Assembly: GCA_032209605.1 (NCBI GenBank) | Contig: JASFXZ010000011.1 | Coordinates: 19,444,770-19,508,769, forward strand | Length of the DNA stretch: 64,000 nucleotides | Direction: 5' to 3' | Origin: Mactromeris polynyma | Taxonomy: Eukaryota; Mollusca; Bivalvia; Venerida; Mactridae | Shown: in pieces, positions 1 to 12,855 of the stretch | Numbering within the stretch: position 1 is the first letter of the stretch | Layout: every line of letters starts with the position of its first letter | Notes under the pieces: generated by a model | What the model saw: only the letters and a program-made list of their open reading frames with translations | What the model was told of the DNA's origin: nothing | Databases searched by the model: none | Program-made: the position numbers and the translations under genes

Positions 1-601
1 TACGTGTGGGTATACTGAGATATCGAAGTATTTGATATGGTGTTAACAATATCAAGTACACATTTGTACATATACGTATGTGTGGGTGTATGTAATGGGT
101 TTAACACACTTAAGTTAACCAATTACAAGTGTACATCATTTTTCAATACAAATATTCGTAATAAAATGATATAGAAAAAATGTGTTGTTCAAATAATTAT
201 GTCACAGCTGCCATCGACTATGGTCGAATGATTAGAGGGGTAAAGCTAAAAAACGACTGGATGAAAGCATGCTTTCCATGAGTTGAATTTAATGGTTTGG
301 TCTGAAATCAACACCAATCAGAAAGACTGATGGCCGATAAAACAGTGGTATACTAAACGGAAAATTAATATTTTATGCCAACGCGTAACAATATATAACA
401 ACGGTACATCACTGATATTTCTGGAATGAATAACACATTTCTTTATTTGATTCTTACATTCAAACAATTTAAAAACAACAACATGTCATAATTATAGCGT
501 ACGTCGTATTTTTTTTTACGAGAATGTAATGTCACCGTCTTTCCTACATGTGAAAAGACGTACTAAGATGTTGGCATACATTTAAGGTCCACATAGAAAT
601 A

Positions 602-762
602 AGTCGGACATCGTTTATTCGACAACCTTCTATTCGGATACTTGGTATCATCCGAAATAAATGTCAGGTCCCGATGTATCTCCTTAGACACGAATTGAAA
701 TGAGCTATTCGAAACCATGTATTATTCTGACCCGACGAATTCGAATGAACGAGGTCCGACTG
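602..762. mobile_element. Small TA-flanked MITE, pogo/Tc1-like termini
   Basis: The ends are inverted repeats: the left reads AGTCGGACATCGTTTATTCG and the right, reverse-complemented, starts CAGTCGGACCTCGTTCATTC. The right end is followed by TA at 763-764 and the left is preceded by TA at 600-601, fitting a TA target duplication. The left terminus has lost its first C. The interior is related to the element at 8312-8489, which shares both ends and the central 'tatcatcc.aaataaa.atcaggtcc.gatgtatctcc' pattern. There is no coding capacity, so it is non-autonomous. Assignment to a pogo-like family rests only on the CAG ends and TA duplication. Confidence 0.75.
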
Positions 763-1959
763 TATTTGACAATGAGGGAAGTAACTACATATCGATTGGA
801 AGAATGAATTGCAAGCATCGGCTTATTCCTGAAGCATTCCGTTACATTTGACAATCCACGTATTATATTTCACTTCTTCTAAAATGCTTCCAAAGCGAAA
901 TATAACATGATGGGGTCACGTGATCATTGAAAGATGAGGCTCGCTTTATCGTAAGTAAATAAGAGAAACAATGAGTAAATATTGACCGAAAAATGAAAAA
1001 TTGTTCTAATAAAAGCAGAACGTAAATCAGATGTAACTTTGAAGGGTTTGTGTTGCTTGTCGAGTTGTAAAACTGTCTCGTATCAAAAAGATATGAAATA
1101 ATTTAATACCCTGCACAATTAGGGTGCTCAATTATAGTATTTATTTTATTATAGTCGGTTTAAACACAATCATAAATACGCTGTAAGTTGCCGTTTATAG
1201 AAAAACACTTTACATTTTGAAATGATACTCGAGTGGGTGAAAATATCGTTTGATTTCAGTTCTTGATATAGCGATGCACCATTTGGAGTGCGCGATTTAG
1301 TGGCCAATTCAAAATGGCGACCTTGGGTGTGTGGGTGATAAAATACTAACGGCTGCAATAGGAGAACAATCGTTGTCGTCATGGATAATTATTCGTGTTA
1401 AAGAAACTAAGACAATAAAGTGCTTCGTCTGCAATAAATAATATATTCTACATCGTTATTCTTCGATTGGAAAGGCACATTTACACAGACTTATTCTGTA
1501 AAGCTCATATATTCGTATGTTGGTTACTACATGTAGTATCACAGAAAGCCGTGTCTTTAGAAAACTACATCGACTTGTTTCGATCGAACCTTCTACAAAA
1601 CTGAGATTGAAAATTGTTTTACGAAAGTAGTAATTATGTTAAATCTTATTATCCATACAGGACGGCAAGACAAATATCCTTAATTAATTATAAATAATTT
1701 CTAAAGTGATATTTGTTTGGTCTAATTATTACTATTAACCGTATACTCGAGTACCAACCGTTGTTTGAAACCAACCATTTATGACAGTTACGTGATATTG
1801 ACTGAGTGAAATTGTTTCATGGTGTTTGTATATGTTTTAATTCCCCTACTAGTGATGAGACCAATCAGTATTGATGTGTATCAGACATTCTTCAGATCCC
1901 GAGTTGGGAGTGTATACGACCGTTTGTTCATGGCGCAGGTATACAGTTTCCAATGAATG

Positions 1960-2205
1960 TGACGTGAATGTCATAACTTAACGAAGTATATGTCGTGTTT
2001 AGTGACGTCATTTCCATAAAACGTCATATGTGACGACACCATGTGCTGACAGTAAGCAAAATTTGCCCCATATGGCAATATGAAAATGAAGTGATCATAT
2101 GAAGTACATATTTTTTCCTGCTTGCAAATAGTGACATCACATGTTGCGTTTTCTTGATATGACGTCACTTGCAGAAGAGGTTGTAAATCCCATAGTAGCA
2201 CTCAA
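1960..2205. repeat. Dispersed repeat family R1, copy 1
   Basis: Shares long stretches (gccccatatggcaatatgaa, ttcctgcttgcaaatagt, gttgcgttttcttga) with copies at 39.3, 46.0 and 49.0 kb, all in the same orientation. Each copy carries one or more TGACGTCA palindromes. On the minus strand all four copies keep part of the peptide FVFILPYGA, but the frames break in different places, so I treat it as non-coding or long decayed. No terminal inverted repeats were seen. Confidence 0.8.
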
Positions 2206-2623
2206 AGTATGCACTGTCATAACAGCAGTCTAATATTAGTCTAAAAGTCTCCTATTATCCACTTTCCTATTGGACACAAATTCAATTATCAATTAAACAC
2301 ACGTCATATTTGACTAGATTTTGTAGAATGGTATTGCTAAGAACATATCGTATACAATAGGAGTGATCTAATATATAGTTTTCCTTGATTTCAAATTCAC
2401 TAGATAAATAATTGTGCTATTTCATCCAGGAATCTTTAACGAGGTCATATTGATCATGCCAGCTCGGTTGTATCAAAGTAAGTGCTATAGTAGGTATATA
2501 CTTATATTGTTGTGATTCAATCGTCGAATGAATGAAATACATCAAAGTACAATATTCTTAACAATAGAATTGTAAAAAATAATAATGTGTGAATAAATTC
2601 CTTGGCATGCATCTTTTTTATTT

Positions 2624-2637
2624 GGGGGGGGGGGGGT
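2624..2637 (+). repeat. Poly-G run
   Basis: About fourteen G in a row in an AT-rich setting; likely length-variable. Confidence 0.85.
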
Positions 2638-5611
2638 TATATGTCATTGTACATTACATGGTCACACATCATCGTGAACAATTTTTCAGGCAACTCTATT
2701 AATCTTTAAGAACTTAACATTAGTATTTAGTCTTCGCGGGTTTCCAACAATGCTTTGTCGATGACAATAATTGTCTGCAAATGTAGTAAAACATACTAAA
2801 TGGCGTTTTGTTTCTACTAAATGTGTAGCCGAGAAATGCTACTGAAAAAATGACATTTTATAATACATGTACATGTATATGACTAGTGTCTGACATTTTC
2901 ATATTGCCCTGTCTGCAATGTAATATCTATTTTATTGCATCGAAACACATTACTCAACATTGTTTTTCTGCAATATCAAAACTTTATCTTTAATCATATT
3001 TCCTGTATTAAATTGTTAACCAAATGCTTCAGCAACTCTTAGATATAGAAGAGTGTGACATAAAATGTATCGCGTGTACAGAAAACAAGGAGGGTTACAT
3101 ATATCTACAAAACAATTGTTTTGTTATATACATAAATGAAACAGTGCGTACATATATATAATAAGTACTTTATCAATATATTTTAAAGGATAGAGGATAA
3201 TAAAAAAATATGCCTTAGAAAGCTAAATGCTTTCGTACGTAGATATTTTTTTCTGAAATTTGTAAAACACATATTATAGATAAATAATAAATATCTAATG
3301 CTCTGTATGATACGTTAACGTGCACATTATGATAAATATATCCAAGAAACAAAATATATAGTATCAGACTGTTACAATATAATTATGTACCTTGGAGATA
3401 ATTTTATTTGAATTGTTTTTTTATTTCGTTAAAGCTAAATGCTACTACATGTATTTCGATGTAACTATTAAACCGACAATTGCGATGTGTGGGTAAAATG
3501 TTTAACCGAGTATGCCAGTTTTATAATTATAAGCTAGAACTATATTGTTCGAAAATGCCAACAGTGAGTATTTAATGTTCTAGGTGGATGAGTGAATTGG
3601 CTCAAAACACCTCGAAGACAGGGCTTTGAACTAAACTTGGTAACGGGTATATTAATCTGAATCAACTTGGGCCGAACTATACATACTGTTTCGACATTTA
3701 CATACTACCGGCACAATATATGTATTGTTATTATTCACCGATCATCAAACTGAAGAACGTTTCAGTCGTTGTTATTATAAATTATTCTTTTTGAAAGAAT
3801 ACAATAAAACATGATAATCCATTCTCAATAATACAGTTGATATTGAACGGTGAGAAAACGGTTCAGTAAAGATTTATGTAAGTCACATGCGACGTAAGTC
3901 AGTTAGTTTAGCATTTCTTTTATTTTAATGTTCGATTTAATTTCGAGCTTTGAAAAAAACATAATATTGCATAGAAAAAACACTGATTCAAGTAATTTAG
4001 GTTTCATTTTAGAGTCAATCGAATTACAATATATGGTAGATTAGTGCTGCCAAGTCGAGTATCGAAAACTTGAGGTTTTCGTCGTCCGTATGTTGAATAC
4101 CTGATCAGTTATTTATGCTTCGCATTTGTTTATTACTTATTTATAATTTCATCTTAAATTCTTTTCTGGTTTCCGCCTCCAGACGACTGAAGGACACAAC
4201 GACGCTGGGAACCAGAGATCTATTTCTTTGTAGATTCTCGACTCTGATCACTTAATTACAAAATATAGTATATAGCATTATTACGCAATCAATATGTTCG
4301 CTCCATTAATTTCGTGCGATGGTCACATTGGTCTAGAAGACGCTTAAATGCTAACTATTTCTTGGAAACTGGTTATATTAAACGACTTGCTAAATTTGTA
4401 TGTGTGTGTATATTAAACTTGATATAATACGTTTATGCTAAGACAGAACATTGCTCAAATTGTACATGACATTTATGTAGAAGTCCTTTGACGATAGAAA
4501 GTCGAAATAACGTCTAGTATCTTTTCTCTTCTGATGCTGCATTATACTTTATTTCAAAAAACAAGAAATATCTTTAAAACAAATGAAGGGGCTGTAGTTT
4601 TACTGGTTAAGATTTTTTTTAGTTATGGCGCGAACACAGAATAAATAAAGACACCCAAATATTAAAAGTCGGCTTCCGTTCTTTGTGTCGAACTTATGAA
4701 TATATTCAATGAAAAAAACTTATTCAACAATAATAGCATGCGAATTACATTTTCTGATTAAACAGTAGATGTCAAAGGTCGTATTTCCGTGCAGTGGGAA
4801 TTGTCCTGTGAACCATACAGTAGCAACTGATTGGTAGGTCAGAAGAAAATCATGGAAATACCATCCGTATATATATCAATATTATTTAAGAGTCACACAT
4901 ATTATATGAATTGTTGAGTTGCTGTAATGTTTTTTTCGTACGAGCTAAATCATCATTATTGTACGAAGTGCTAATGTATGTGTTGTTCGTTTGTTAAAAG
5001 ATTGATTAATACGTGAAAAAAGCAGACGTCTCCAAGAAACGTAACAATTTGACTTCGCGTGATTTTGATTCATTTCAAATTTAAGCATAGACAATAAATA
5101 ATGAAACGTGATTTCTATTGTAAATGCAACATAATGCGTGATTTAAACTAATACATTGACTTCACAGGAACAAAGACTGGAATTAGTAAATCAACGTGAA
5201 CAGAAATATTCCCAAATCCTCCGTAAAATTCCACAATAATGAAATTAATTCCGATACAATATAAACGTTGTTACCTTTTTTTATGTGTTCATTTTACTAT
5301 AAAAAAGTCATAGATCTTTTTTTGGTTAATCGAATAAAAATATTTTGATTTATAACATGTTTTACAACTTTGAAACTTAAAATGTTAATAAATGGACATA
5401 AATGCATTACTAACATTCGGAAGTCCAAGTCCATTAACGATGAAAAGGGGCCTAAATTTGATTATAAGAATATTGTGCCTCGAAGTGCATTGGTTTGGTA
5501 CAAAATAATTAATTGTAATAATGCAAATAAAAAGTTAGAATATATAAGATTAGTATAAGAACAGATAGTAAATGTTTTTATGGTAATATTCAAAAAAGGT
5601 TCATTTATATC

Positions 5612-5641
5612 TTTTTATATATATATATAGATAGATAGATA
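5612..5641 (+). repeat. TA / GATA microsatellite
   Basis: Alternating TA followed by three to four GATA units. Confidence 0.8.
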
Positions 5642-6960
5642 TAAATGAATTTCATTTATATACGTGTACGTTTAGAGTATTTCGTTAATATTTTATTATT
5701 TTAAAACACATGTATTCTTTAGAGAAACATTAAATGTTATACTATTATTATAATCTACACAAGAAATCATATATGAAACAGTCTCATTATATAAATTAGA
5801 TGTTTATTACCCCGATTTGTCTACAAACACTTACATTTGAGTTTATTGGATACATAAAGTTAAGAACAGTTACAACTTATCTATTTTGTCAATAAATTGC
5901 CAATTAATTAACCAAAGCAAATATTTCCGCTCAAAGATAAAATTTAGTTGTCGTATGTAATCTAGTAATTATTAGACAGTCAACACTATTTGCTTATTAA
6001 CTGAATTATGTATGCAAATAATGAACCAAAAAAAAATTAAATGTGTTTGAACAAGGTTTGATATTGTTGTTGACAAGTTCATAATTATATATATTATACA
6101 TATGTTAACAAGGTGGTTAATTTATTTTTTCATAAATTTATCAAGCGAGGATATTACTTTGAATATTTAAAATAATCGATAATTTGCAAGATATCTGTAC
6201 TTCCACCAGATCACTCAAAGTATTTTTACATTCATTTTCATGCAAATGAGCGACGATTTTAAACTCATAATTCAAGATAAAAACAGTTTTCGTTTAAACG
6301 AAATATTTTATTAATGTCATTTTCAGTATACATACCAAAAACGAGTTTCCGTGATTACGAAGAATAAATTGTACTCCAAACAAATTCGAATACACTGGAC
6401 AATACTCTCTGTTTCTTGTTGACAAAATTTTGTTTCAAAATATGTCGTCTGCGAGATAGCGTTAATGTCGCGCGCTAAGAGGCTCGCGAGGAAAGCTCGG
6501 CTGTCAATCAATTGATAAGAGACAAACTCCCGACAGCAAACAACGCCTGCCTATTGGCTGTGTGACAATCACTGTACATCCTTGTAAACTGATACGCGAT
6601 TTAACGCTGCTATAGTCTGCAAGGATTATTTTGTGACAGAATTTCGGACATAAAGTTAAATTAACTGTCGGAGATGTTCATCCGGGTTTCGATTTTAACC
6701 GATTTATGTGATGCAATGAAGGGGTAAATAGTTTTTTCCCAACCCCCTGCTGGCAAGACTAGAACTAATTGCATATTTGATAGTTTTCTACATAGTCCTA
6801 AAACAATTTGGCGCACAAAATACACGGGTTAGAGCTATTACGACTTAAATATACATAAATAGTTTCGTATCTCAAGAAATTCGAAACTAAATATACATAA
6901 ACAAATTGTGAAAGTATTGTACATGCTACTTTGTATTTTGCAAGGCGTAATTATAAATAC

Positions 6961-7180
6961 CGTCTCCTGTGGCCGGGTAATGGAGACTTCCGCCTTAAGA
7001 GCGGATGGTCGAAGGTTCGAATCCTGTTATAGACAGCTCGTCCAATAAAAGTTAACGTGTGGCTACCTGTCTGGTGCCTTGCTTTAAACGGGATAGAAAT
7101 CGGGAAGTAAATTTGCTCAGATAAGTGTCTCATAAGAAAGAAATGGCTGGCCGTTTAAGTAGGGGTGACACTATAATAAA
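6961..7180 (+). mobile_element. tRNA-derived SINE, copy 1
   Basis: The 5' part is tRNA-like: an A-box-like segment (tggccgggtaatgg), a stem around 'ccgccttaagagcgg', and a clear B box, GGTTCGAATCC, near 7015. The body then matches the copy at 43595-43847 through 'cctgcctggtgcc', 'ggatag.aatcgg.aagtaaat' and the 3' end 'ggggtgacactataata'. Downstream there is a tail rich in CTTA units. Shared 5' head, body and 3' end in two distant places show a true SINE family. The head resembles a Leu-type tRNA by its anticodon-position AAG, but it is degenerate. Confidence 0.85.
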
Positions 7181-8311
7181 TGAACACTATACGTACTTAC
7201 TTACTGACCGACTGGCTGGCTTACTTACTTTATGAAAGTATACTGACATGTATAGTACACATTTCATCCATTTTTTGAATGCGCCAATAGTGTCATTTCT
7301 TCATTTTCTGTGAACTAGATGCCATAAATATTTTCGACAGTATATTTGTGTGAAATATGCGAAATGTTGTCGCTTATTAAATGGTACATTAAATGTTAAC
7401 ATAAAAACAGAGACAATGATAAAAATGTCTCTACATAAAACAACTTATCATAATAGTGTTGTTTTTTATGACAACAGTTTCTCAAGATATGCACAACAAA
7501 TAGCCAACTTTTAGCCAAAACTAAGATATAATACTATGTAGGTCTACAATAGGCTCCAACAGACTTAAGAAATAAGAATGGTATTGACTGTCAATTTTAA
7601 TATGTTTCGTCCGATCTCAGAAGCACAGATCACGAATATATTTCACTTACAGAAGAATAAAACCATGAGTATTCCTAAACCTCGGTTAGTCATACGGAGA
7701 TTCTTACGGAACCATCGACAATTTCCGTTAATCTGGAATAACATATAATTGAATAGACGGAAATTATCGAGTTGTTCCGAATGACTGAAAATGTCCACAG
7801 CGCATAAATTCAAAAACCAGAAATTTGAATTTTTTTTTTGTTTACAAAATATTTATGCAGCTACGTGTCGGTAAAAAGGCTCATCATCAAAATAAAGTCA
7901 AAATGGTCAGCAATTAGTTTATCAAAGTGCAACAGTTATTTTTGTTTCACAAAAAGTATTGATGAAGCCGAGTTTAAGTATAAAGTCGCTCATTTTTGTA
8001 TGGAAAGCTTTAACTCCCTCTACAGTTCATTTTGTGTCTTTCGGCTAATATTGTTGGTATATATCTTCTTTTTTCATATCTAATTAATTAATATTTTATT
8101 TATTTACGGTAATATTTGTGGTGGTAAGTATGTCGATATTTTGTCTATATACACCTGTTAAGAAAGGGTCATCGTCCGACGAAATATTCGCTGCGTAAAC
8201 GAGTCCAATAATGATTCAGTGACGATTTTGTATTGTCCATCGGTATATCGCAAAACATTTATTTAGGATGTCCTGAAATTAGTTGAATAAGTAGTAAATA
8301 CTTGTCTTATA
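7181..8311. other. No gene seen
   Basis: AT-rich sequence between the SINE and the next MITE. Open frames on both strands are short and lack any recognisable domain. Confidence 0.55.
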
Positions 8312-8489
8312 CATTCGGACCTCGTTTATTCGGACAACATCTATCCGAATACTCGGTATCATCCTAAATAAAAATCAGGTCCTGATGTATCTCCATATGC
8401 ACGTCGTATTGAAACAGGCTTTTCGAAACCATGTATTATTCAAAATAGAATTTCGGACCCGATGCATTCGAATGAAAGAGGTCCGACTG
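8312..8489. mobile_element. Small TA-flanked MITE, same family as 602-762
   Basis: The left end CATTCGGACCTCGTTTATTC and the right end (reverse complement) CAGTCGGACCTCTTTCATTC are inverted repeats bounded by TA at 8310-8311 and 8490-8491. At 178 bp with no reading frame, it is a non-autonomous element. It shares the interior with the copy near 0.6 kb. Confidence 0.85.
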
Positions 8490-8911
8490 TAGTTTTATTC
8501 TACGTACCATGTTTTTGTTCAAGTAAGCGTATGTATTACTTATTGTGAGTATTTGTGATATTGTAACTCCATCAGTTTTGCAAATGACTGAACAATGTAT
8601 TACCAAGGCAATGTATTCACAGAACCGCCATTCCAAGGGTTTGTTTCATAATGGAGATTTGCACGATTTCATAAACAGCAATATTGTAATCTTCATTGTG
8701 ATAAAAGCATTTAGCATTACAATTATGTTGTATGTATGAACATGTGTAGATGTGCAGATGTGCAGATATTTTTTTCATGTTGATTTCTTACATTGTTGTT
8801 GTTTGAAGATCACAATGAAATGACGATATTATTATTATAATAATGTTAATTTGAGTTACGCTGGAATTTATTTCCTGGTAAGACAGTACTAGTGTCCAAT
8901 TTGACAATGCA

Positions 8912-9750
8912 GTGATGACCATTGTTGCGATGTGGTGGTGTCCAATGTGGCGATGTGGTGGTGTCCAATGTGGCGATGTGGTGGTGTCCAATGTGGCGAT
9001 GTGGTGGTGACCAATGTTGCGATGTGGTGGTGTCCAATGTGGCGATGTGGTGGTGTCCAATGTGGCGATGTGGTGGTGTCCAATGTTGCGAGGTGGTGGT
9101 GTCCAATGTGGCGATGTGGTGGTGTCCAATGTTGCGATGTGGTGGTGTCCAATGTGGCGATGTGGTGGTGTCCAATGTGGCGATGCGGTCGTGACCAATG
9201 TTGCGATGTGGTGGTGTCCAATGTGGCGATGTGGTGGTGTCCAATGTTGCGATGTGGTGGTGACCAATGTTGCGATGCGGTGGTGACCAATGTGGCGATG
9301 TGGTGGTGTCCAATGTGGCGATGTGGTGGTGACCAATGTTGCGATGCGGTGCTGACCAATGTGGCGATGTGGTGGTGTCCATTGTTGCGATGTGGTGGTG
9401 TCCAATGTGGCGATGTGGTGGTGTCCAATGTGGCGATGTGGTGGTGTCCAATGTGGCGATGTGGTGGTGTCCAATGTTGCGATGTGGTGGTGTCCAATGT
9501 GGCGATGTGGTGGTGTCCAATGTGGCGATGCGGTCGTGACCAATGTTGCGATGTGGTGGTGTCCAATATGGCGATGTGGTGGTGACCAATGTTGCGATGT
9601 GGTGGTGACCAATGTTGCGATGTGGTGGTGTCCAATGTGGTGATGTGGTCGTGTCCAAAAAGGCGATGTGGTTGTGACCAATGTGGCGATGTTGTGGTGA
9701 CCAATGTGGCGATGTGGTGGTGTCCAATGTGCCGATGTGGTGGTGACCAT
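8912..9750 (+). repeat. 23-bp minisatellite (gatgtggtggtgtccaatgt ggc unit)
   Basis: About 35 head-to-tail copies of a 23-bp unit with limited variation: tgtcc/tgacc, gtggc/gttgc, and occasional cggtc. 23 is not a multiple of 3, so each strand cycles through all frames with a 69-bp (23-codon) period, and the unit lacks stop codons. This produces six overlapping long open frames, up to about 320 codons. These frames have no initiation context, no codon bias and a peptide fixed by the repeat, so they are not called as genes. Confidence 0.97.
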
Positions 9751-11394
9751 TCGAGGATTGCACCCGCAACTTCAGTTTTGTGTTGAAGAAACCTTCACGT
9801 CTTTATTATAGCTTTCATACTGAATATCAATATCCATCTGGGAACCAGTGTTCAATAATCTATTGTCTCACGCTGTTGAGTCGTGAAGCTTATACAATCT
9901 AATAATAATGAATTTTTAACTAAGTCTTCTAGTCAGAAAGGTTTAATTTTCCTTGATATGTGATATCAATTTATTGCATTATATGCATTATTGCAGAGAT
10001 ATATTATGTATTTTAAAACAACTGAGTAATAAGCCATATGTGTTGGTATGCAATTCTTAAAAATGCTATTTAATTGCACCTTTTTTCGTTGTTTCACTGA
10101 CAGGGCTTACACTTCTGACCTGTCACACGATAAGAGCAAAGCTTCAAAGTAAAGCGATGAGCAGGACATTTCAATATTGTACAACTGTGATGTTATTTGT
10201 CATGTATTTGTATCTTGCAGTTGACAAGTCTTATTTATTTTCGGTTTAGCGAAGGCGAAATAAGATTGTCAAGTAAAACAAATAAATTACATTATTGTGC
10301 CGACATTTCAAGACTGAAAACGAGTCAGAGTTCGATCAGGATATCTGTGTTACAATATATATCGCGAAGGAGAAAAAATACCATTATGTTTGAGCCGAAT
10401 ATTCTTGGTTCGAATAATATATGGGACGTCTAAGCTGTTTCAATTCTTTCCTCTGCTTACATAGCAAAATGCCTGAATTGTCTAAAGGACCACAACGGTG
10501 TAGCCGATATTCGTGCATATTGTAGATACTGAACAAATCCTTATGGATTAAATCTTAGAAAAAATGAACTGCCGTGCGTGACATTTAATACCAAATCAAG
10601 TAGTGTTATTAAGGCAGAAAAAGACACCATTGCAAAACATAGGAATAATCAATTTGAATAAATAACAAACAGTTGAATTGTGGGTAAGCAGAGAAGAAAT
10701 AAAACATTGTCATGATGGTTAAATGTGTATTATTACTCATGTCTCACGGAAGCGCATTCCTGATATGGGTCGAGAAATCTTAAGCAAAAATGTCGGCAAT
10801 TCAAACCGAAGATTTTCACACCTGTTTTAATCCATCGGAATACACGTTTAATAATCGCCACTGTCCTATGTAAATAGTCAAATTCCATACTTCAAATCCG
10901 TGCCTAACCTTACGTGTGCATTCAACAGACCGCCGTGAAAAGCAAACACCGTTCAAATGTGGCCGCGCATGTCTTATCAACAGTTTTAATGTTAACTAGG
11001 TTTCACAAAGCCTATTTTAAACAGTTCTACAAGCTTTACGCAAAGCCTTCCATCTTTTGAAGTGGACACCACATTCCTCAGTACGCCATTCGTTATATAA
11101 TTCCGGACTACCCGCTAGTCTGGATGTTTACCGAGATAATCCGATGTTTGCACGCGCCTGTCGCCATGTTTACGGTGCATGTTGGGAACAACTGCGATGA
11201 TAGTTCCTTGATGTCATAGGTCAAGTGATGTAGAGACATTTTATGTAAACAAAAGCAATATAACCCTTAACACACACATGCGACGAAATTTACCTACCTG
11301 TAAAAATCGTCATCTGTTTTCTTCAACACCACACAAATTGCATCAGTAGATCATTTACAAAACTATTTTAGATTATAACACATAGTTTCTGAAT
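9751..11394. other. No gene seen
   Basis: Unique-looking sequence between two satellites. It is slightly more GC-rich around 11.1-11.2 kb. No exon could be supported. Confidence 0.5.
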
Positions 11395-11396
11395 TG

Positions 11397-12560
11397 AAGC
11401 ACTGGTCGGCTCTAGTACAGGTCGGCTCTAGCACTGGTCGGTTCTAGTACTGGGCGGCTCTAGCACTGGTCAGTTCTAGTACTGGACGGCTCTAGCACTG
11501 GTTGGCTCTAGCATTGGTCGGCTCTAGTAAAGGTCGGCTCTAGCATTGGTCGGCTCTAGTCCTGGTCGGCTCTAGTACAGGTCGGCTCTAGCACTGGTCG
11601 GTAGTAGTACTGGTCGGCTCTAGCACTGGTCGGTTCTAGTACTGGACGGCTCTAGCACTGGTCGGCTCTAGCATTGGTCGGCTTTAGTATTGGTCGGCTC
11701 TAGCATTGGTCGGCTCAAGCATTGGTCGGCTCAAGCATTGGTCGGCTCTAGCATTGGTCGGCTCTAGCATTGGTCGGCTTTAGCACTGGTCGGCTCTAGT
11801 ACTAGGCGGCTCTAGCCCTGGACGTCTCTAGCACTGGTCGGCTCTAGTACTGGACGGCTCTAGCACTGGTCGGCTCTAGCACTGGTCGGTTGTAGTACTG
11901 GTCGACTCTAGTACTGCTCGGCTCTAGTACTGGTCGGGTCTAGTACTGGTCAGCTCTGTACTGGTCAGCTCTAGTACTGGTCAGCTCTAGTACTGGTCGG
12001 CTCTAGTACTGGTAGGCTCTAGTAAAGGTCGGCTCTAGTACAGGTCGGCTCTAGTACAGGTCGGCTCTAGTACAGGTCGGCTCTAGTACTGGTCGGTTCT
12101 AGTACTGGTCGGCTCTAGCACTGGTCGGTTCTAGTACGGGTCGGCTCTAGTACTGGTCAGCTCTAGTACTGATCGGCTCTAGTACTGATCGGCTCTAGTA
12201 CTGGTCGGCTCTAGTACTGGTCGGCTCTAGTACTGGTAGGCTCTAGTAAAGGTCGGCTCTAGTACAGGTCGGCTCTAGTACAGGTCGGCTCTAGCACTGG
12301 TCGGTTCCAGTACGGGTGGGCTCTAGTACTGGTCAGCTCTAGTACTGGTCGGCTCTAGCATTGGTCGGCTCTAGCACTGGTCGGCTCTAGCACTGGTCGG
12401 TTCTAGTACGGGTCGGCTCTAGTACTGGTCAGCTCTCGTATGGGTCGGCTCGCATACTGGTCGACTCTTGTACTGGTCAGCTCTAATACGGGTCGGCTCT
12501 GGTCGGATCTAGTACTGTTCGGCTCTCGTACGGATCGGCTCTAGTACGGGTCAGCTCTGA
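11397..12560 (+). repeat. 16-bp satellite (actggtcggctctagt unit)
   Basis: About 70 head-to-tail copies of a 16-bp unit. Variants fall in the spacer triplet (tact, cact, catt, taaa, taca) and in gtcgg/gtcag. Sub-blocks repeat longer patterns, for example 'taaaggtcgg ... tacaggtcgg' near 12.02 and again near 12.25 kb, which indicates local amplification of several units at once. No open frame of note. Confidence 0.95.
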
Positions 12561-12721
12561 TTAGCTTTGTTACGTGTACTTGAAAGAAACCAAACAATCT
12601 GAAAATATTCGCATGGACTTGTCAAAGTGCGCGTCCGTAGAACATGTCGTTTATTTCGAAGGTCCGAATCTAGAACGATTCGTAAGTGATTGATGCAAGT
12701 GGGACGTCGACTGCCAATTCA

Positions 12722-12757
12722 TATTATTATGCCAATTCATATTATTATACATGTATG
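12722..12757 (+). repeat. Short direct repeat
   Basis: An 18-bp 'gccaattcatattattat' is repeated twice back to back. Confidence 0.8.
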
Positions 12758-12855
12758 TAAAGTAAATGACCATGCTATAGTAACATCGATACACTGACCT
12801 ATCACTTTTCAATGTAAAAGGGACTATTTCTGATAGATGTTCGGTTAATCATGCA

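Larger units (their letters stand above)
1..6960. other. Gene-poor AT-rich stretch
   Basis: No exon with convincing splice sites or recognisable protein was found on either strand. The stretch contains a small TA-flanked inverted-repeat element near 0.6 kb, a dispersed repeat near 2 kb, a run of G at about 2624-2637 and a TA/GATA microsatellite near 5.62 kb. The short open frames here look random: low complexity, no domain, no supporting splice context. Confidence 0.6.

Noticed and set aside
5370..5558. 62-codon plus-strand frame
   Set aside because: Composition is that of AT-rich random sequence; no domain or conservation evidence in the window.
8788..9786. Overlapping open frames up to 320 codons (His/Thr-rich and Trp/Cys-rich)
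   Set aside because: They are produced by the stop-free 23-bp minisatellite in every frame on both strands; no start context or codon bias.
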